From Cladorrhinum sp. PSN259 (lineage: Eukaryota; Ascomycota; Sordariomycetes; Sordariales; Podosporaceae), in NCBI GenBank assembly GCA_033725935.1, contig MU867062.1, forward strand, positions 558,001 through 622,000: a stretch of 64,000 bases of DNA. Direction: 5' to 3'. The position numbers and the translations under genes are program-made. Shown in pieces: positions 60,225-64,000 of this stretch (position 1 is its first letter; each line of letters starts with the position of its first letter). The notes below the pieces were generated by a model. The model did no database searches, was not told the DNA's origin, and worked only from the letters and a program-made list of their open reading frames with translations.

Positions 60225-61200
60225 ATGGCAACCGATTTAGTGATGCCTCAGCTGCCTGGTTATCAGCAGCAGCAGCCACACTTTTATTCTTCTCAGCAAA
60301 AGCAGCAGAAGCATGGCTTTCGCGCTCCTCAGCAACAACAGCTGCCCTATCAACCAGCACCTATCCCCACCCCTTATCAGTCCGCACAGAACAAGCAGAT
60401 CTCGCCATTAAGCACATCGGGCGATTCACCGACCTCGCCGAAAAATTACATGGCACACGAAACCTCCAAGACCTACATTCCGGCCGTGCTGCGCCGGAAC
60501 CAGTTCCCCCCAATCAACCTTCCGGCCAAAACGGATCAGGAAGTTGAGGAGCAGGCCGACGAGCAAGGGCTGCGACCCAACAACAGCTTCATGAGCCTCG
60601 GACCTTTGGGAAGGTTGAGCAGAAGATCAACCGGCGACAGCGCCAAGAACGTTGACGGTACTTGGAACCTGGATCTTTTCCCGCAGCCAACCGGCTTGCC
60701 CACCAGGAAGAATTGGAAGGTATGCAATGGCCTTGCACTAACGAAAAACGATAATTGTATTAACATTCAATTCGTAGCCCGACTCTGAGTCGACCATTTG
60801 CGACGACGCAACCTGCAAAAAGTCATTTGGATACTTTGTTCGACGGCATCACTGTCGCCGATGCGGACACATCTTTTGTGACGCTCACAGCAACAACCAG
60901 GTCCCTCTCGATCAGGACGCCAACTATAACCCGCGCGGCGCCATGAGCCGTGTGTGCACCCACTGCTACATGGAGTTCAGGGAATGGCGCAGCAGAACGA
61001 ATAGCCAGTCGTCTAGAGGAGGCTCATCGGACGGCAGCACCAATGGCAGCAATGCGCCTCGGACACCTACCAGCCCTTCCACGCTGATTGGATCTTCGCC
61101 CATCGTTCCAGTCCTCAACAATAAACTACTGACTCCGACAAGGTCGACTGCCGAGGTTGCTCACAGCGTACCGAGAGATTGGAACTGGAGCACTTTTTAA
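60225..61200 (+). CDS. FYVE zinc-finger protein
   Basis: Two exons, 60225-60719 and 60778-61200, with a 58-nt intron (GTATGC, GTAG) give 305 residues. The N-terminal 160 residues are Gln/Pro/Ser-rich. The FYVE domain at about 164-225 has W-x2-D (Trp164, Asp167), the basic R-R-H-H-C-R-R-C-G patch at 187-195, and S-R-V-C-T-H-C near the end. FYVE domains bind phosphatidylinositol 3-phosphate on endosomes and vacuoles. Two metal ligands deviate: the first pair is C-x4-C (Cys173, Cys178), and the sixth position reads F-C-D-A-H, with His for Cys. A Ser/Thr/Pro-rich tail ends at W-N-W-S-T-F. It is a small fungal FYVE protein of unknown job, not Vps27 or Fab1. The start is the first in-frame ATG. Confidence 0.9.
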
Positions 61201-62895
61201 AAGTTTCCTTCTTACAACCTTTTCTATCTCGATTTTTTCTTGGGGACTTTCGACATCGAAGCGACGGGGAACTGCTGGAGTAATCACAAATTATGCCAAC
61301 AAAGGAGAACTATAGATAAGGTCAACAAACTTTTGAACGCGAAGAAGAGGAGGACGACTTTAGATTATAGATTGGATTGGGACCGGTGGAGGAGGTGATA
61401 TTTGTGTGGTATGCTGGGTAGCACACACATCGACGAAAGTTGGTGTATGTGTTCCGAGGAAGCCATACCATTTTTTCTTTTCTTCTTTTTCTTCTCATGA
61501 TATAAAGGAGGAAAGAGATACCCCCAGGTGTGTTCCGGCGCTGGACACACTTATTGGCTGTTGTTATTTTTCTACTTTTTTACGGTTTGTTTTTGATATT
61601 TCTTGGGGAAAGGCGATATCAGGTTGATGGTTAATTAGCATGGTGTCGGGGCGCATGGGTTTATTCATGATAGGGTTATTGTTTTCTTTCCTTGTCGTTT
61701 TACATAGCATTCGTTGAGCATTTGAGCAGGTTGCTTTTCGGTTGGAGGTATAAATGAGGGCAAGTTTGAGATTTTACTATTACTGGTTGTGCAGTGGCAA
61801 TTGTTTACTTGGTGTCTGTTCAAGCTGCAGTGGTTTTCCGTGTGATGGACTGTGTATGCTTGGTGAGCACCTGGCATTCTTGTTTATTTGTGTTGTTGGT
61901 CCTCCCATCCTGGCATGGGAGATACTGATGATTTTGATAATGTGGAAAATCAGGAGGAAGAGCGTGATAATACTGAACCCCTATTTTCATATTGTCTCGG
62001 GAACACAAACCCGGTCCCTATCGCTTGCGTTTACAACAACTGTCGATAAAACATACTTGAGGTAAAGCAAGTCAACAGTTCTGAACTTGGCGGCAGTCGA
62101 CTTCCTGTCAAGGTGTGGGACATACGGAATCCGTACATGCACTGTAGAGCCCATCCGTTTGGATCTTTGATTCCACCTCCAGCAAAACAAACGGAGCACA
62201 AGAAACTCGTCTCGGTTGCCCTATCTTCTCGTTGCCTGCCGGGAGTGCACTAGTGATCATCATATCATTGCCTGCCGATACCACCCTTGAATTCCAAACC
62301 TCCAATTAAACAGCAATAACTCAGAAACAGACTATCCAATCGAACCAAACTACGAGGCCTAGTCAAAACGGTCCCCCGCTATTCTTCGTCATTCCCATCT
62401 CATCTTGTCTGCAAATCCACATAATCTAATTTTTTTAATTTTCTGTTCCCGTTTTCGGACTCGTACATGTACTGCTATGCTAAGTGCTTCTTATCAAGCG
62501 TCACTGACGTCATGTATCCAAACGAAAGGTTTTAGTGATTCCCAGACTCCTCGCCCAGAAGAGGAACCAAACAGAAACCAAAAGTAGTCTTGATACCCAA
62601 GAAAAAGTTTGATATATGTGAAGAAGATAAGATCGAGATCTTTGAATTGGCTCTTGCACCTGCCCTACCCCTACTGCCTTGCTTTTTTTTTTTTCACTTC
62701 CAGATTTCCACAAGAAACAAAGCTGATGAGCAAAACCCAAGTTGAGAAAAACCAAGGTTACAGTGACCTAATAAATTGGTCGGTTTTCTGGTCCAAAATG
62801 TTTATTAAAAGTCAGGGGGTAATACTTACTTCATTCATGTGTGAACAATGTCTCACATCCCTCATTCTACCATTGCGTGTACATACATGTACGTG

Positions 62896-62943
62896 TATTG
62901 GATGTATTAGCATAATTTACATATATTGGATGTATAAGCATAA
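62896..62943. repeat. Short imperfect direct repeat
   Basis: TATTGGATGTATTAGCATAA at 62896-62915 recurs at 62924-62943 with one change. The 28-bp spacing and AT-richness suggest a small local duplication. Confidence 0.6.
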
Positions 62944-62951
62944 CGCACCCC

Positions 62952-62973
62952 AAAAAAAAAAAAAAAAAAAAAG
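62952..62973. repeat. 22-A homopolymer
   Basis: An uninterrupted run of 22 adenines directly after the short direct repeat. There is no upstream coding remnant that would mark it as the tail of a retrocopy. Confidence 0.85.
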
Positions 62974-64000
62974 TTTCCTAATGAGTGAATACTTTGTGTC
63001 TTGAAAGGCCCTAAAAAAGAAATTGGTACGTTATACGGCAAGCAAACATAGTGAGAAAAATAAAAAGAGGAAGAGGGAAAAACACCCTACCAAAATAAAC
63101 GAGGGTGATATATCACACCCACTGACAGTGTGTCAAGCTTCACAAACTCTGTGTGTGTCTCCTATTTCTAGCTGCATGGGATTCTTTTCATCTTCCACCT
63201 TATCTTGGTGCAGCCCACCCGTCCCCAAAACAACCTGGAAGTGACAAGTTCTCCTTATCATACTTGTTTGCTGTTTCAGCTGTCCCGACCCAATTCGGTG
63301 ACATGTCATTATGGCCCCCTTTTGTTTGCTGCTCGCTAGACAGGTATACATGCATGCAGTATGCACATTTACAGTACAGCTCGAATCGTTCGCGCACCCA
63401 CCCAACCAACCAGCAGTTTCTCTGTCCTGCTTCTTCACACACCTTTCACTAAGCAACTCATCAGGCAATAGGAACAATAAAGAATTTCGGAACTTTTTTT
63501 ATTCTCGAGAACAGCTCTTCACCCCCCCCTTTTTTTTTAAGCTGACTAAGCCCTTCAGAGCGTATTTGCTATCTCATCCCTGGCTCCCCAACCTTTGAGT
63601 CTCTCGCAAGACCCTATACTATGTGCAAGTCATTGACACGCCCACACGACAAGCACTTCGTGGGAGCGGCCCTTATCCCCTATGTTCTCGTACTTCCTTC
63701 CCAAGCTTTCTATGCTTGTGTGATCCATCCCCTATGCTAAGAAAAATAAAAGGACCCAGAAAATACCCGTTTTCCCAATCGCCGCCGGCCCAGAAAAATA
63801 ATAAAACCTAATTCGTTTCCGCTATGCTTTTTTAAAACTTCACCAGTCAAGCAAAATATGCTTCAATGATGTGCAAGTGTATGTGTGAGAGAGATGGTAT
63901 TGTAATCGTGTAGCCTGAGCTTGTTTCATGACGACTCAATCCTCTTGTTGATGATGTTCGTATGTGTGGTATTTGTCGTTATATATTGTAAAAGTGAAGA

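Larger units (their letters stand above)
61201..64000. other. Right-end intergenic DNA
   Basis: No gene is supported in these 2.8 kb. It has a 22-A tract at 62952-62973, a near-duplicate 20-mer pair at 62896-62943, and T and C runs near 63521-63538. It probably holds the 3' flank of the FYVE gene and the upstream region of a gene beyond the window. Confidence 0.45.

Noticed and set aside
60104..60547. A 147-codon plus-strand frame overlapping the start of the FYVE gene
   Set aside because: It is in another phase over a Gln-rich repeat region, giving Ala/Ser-rich translation. The FYVE frame is supported by its domain and splice phase.
1..64000. Biosynthetic cluster around the siderophore transporter, CRISPR array, 5S rRNA, telomeric repeats
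   Set aside because: No synthetase, acyltransferase or pathway regulator lies near the transporter. No regularly spaced short repeats, 5S-like sequence or TTAGGG array was found by eye on either strand.

Overview
This window looks like nuclear DNA of a filamentous ascomycete (Pezizomycotina). The evidence is many short GT-AG introns (mostly 48-90 nt) with GTAAGT/GTGAGT-type donors and CTAAC/CTGAC-type branch sites, a 14-TM-type siderophore transporter with a GATA-type iron-regulator site, a MOCS1/cnxABC molybdenum-cofactor gene, and a fungal-type Ste5/Far1-like RING-PH-vWA scaffold. I cannot fix the class or genus from the sequence alone. I rebuilt 15 spliced protein genes (26 introns, one of them probably optional) and one intron-containing nuclear tRNA. 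There is no sign of bacterial DNA, CRISPR, or an intact transposon.

Layout. 1-3351: no gene supported. 3352-7208 (+): Ste5/Far1-like scaffold. 9705-11702 (+): siderophore MFS transporter, with a paired GATA element about 0.9 kb upstream. 12090-12290: a run of strong stem-loops between two converging genes, a candidate structured RNA. 12421-13792 (-): saccharopine-dehydrogenase-like oxidoreductase. 15476-17518 (+): RING-PHD protein. 19474-20730 (+): mitochondrial ribosomal protein mL46. 21514-23287 (-): RMD1/DUF155 membrane protein. 24070-27869 (-): large acidic protein with a Cys cluster. 28743-28994: six-copy 42-bp minisatellite in AT-rich DNA. 29540-31150 (-): CDC37. 31684-35478 (-): cohesin SMC3. 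38102-44019 (+): MOT1. 44988-46944 (+): DUF3074 protein. 47280-47380 (-): tRNA-Ala(AGC). 47995-49289 (-): two-RRM protein. 51337-53057 (-): WDR8/WRAP73. 54089-56283 (+): MOCS1A and MOCS1B. 60225-61200 (+): FYVE-finger protein. Intergenic spacers are often 1-4 kb.

Most genes are unrelated housekeeping functions: transcription (MOT1), chromosome cohesion (SMC3), chaperone (CDC37), mitochondrial translation (mL46), spindle-pole anchoring (WDR8), cofactor synthesis (MOCS1), and endosomal or lipid signalling (FYVE). No biosynthetic cluster is visible.

The two most interesting points are these. First, at MOCS1 the double-glycine end of MOCS1A overlaps a splice donor, and a 299-nt intron joins A to B exactly in frame while removing that end. 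This matches the logic described for the animal MOCS1 gene. Second, the structured element at 12090-12290 matches no RNA family I can name.
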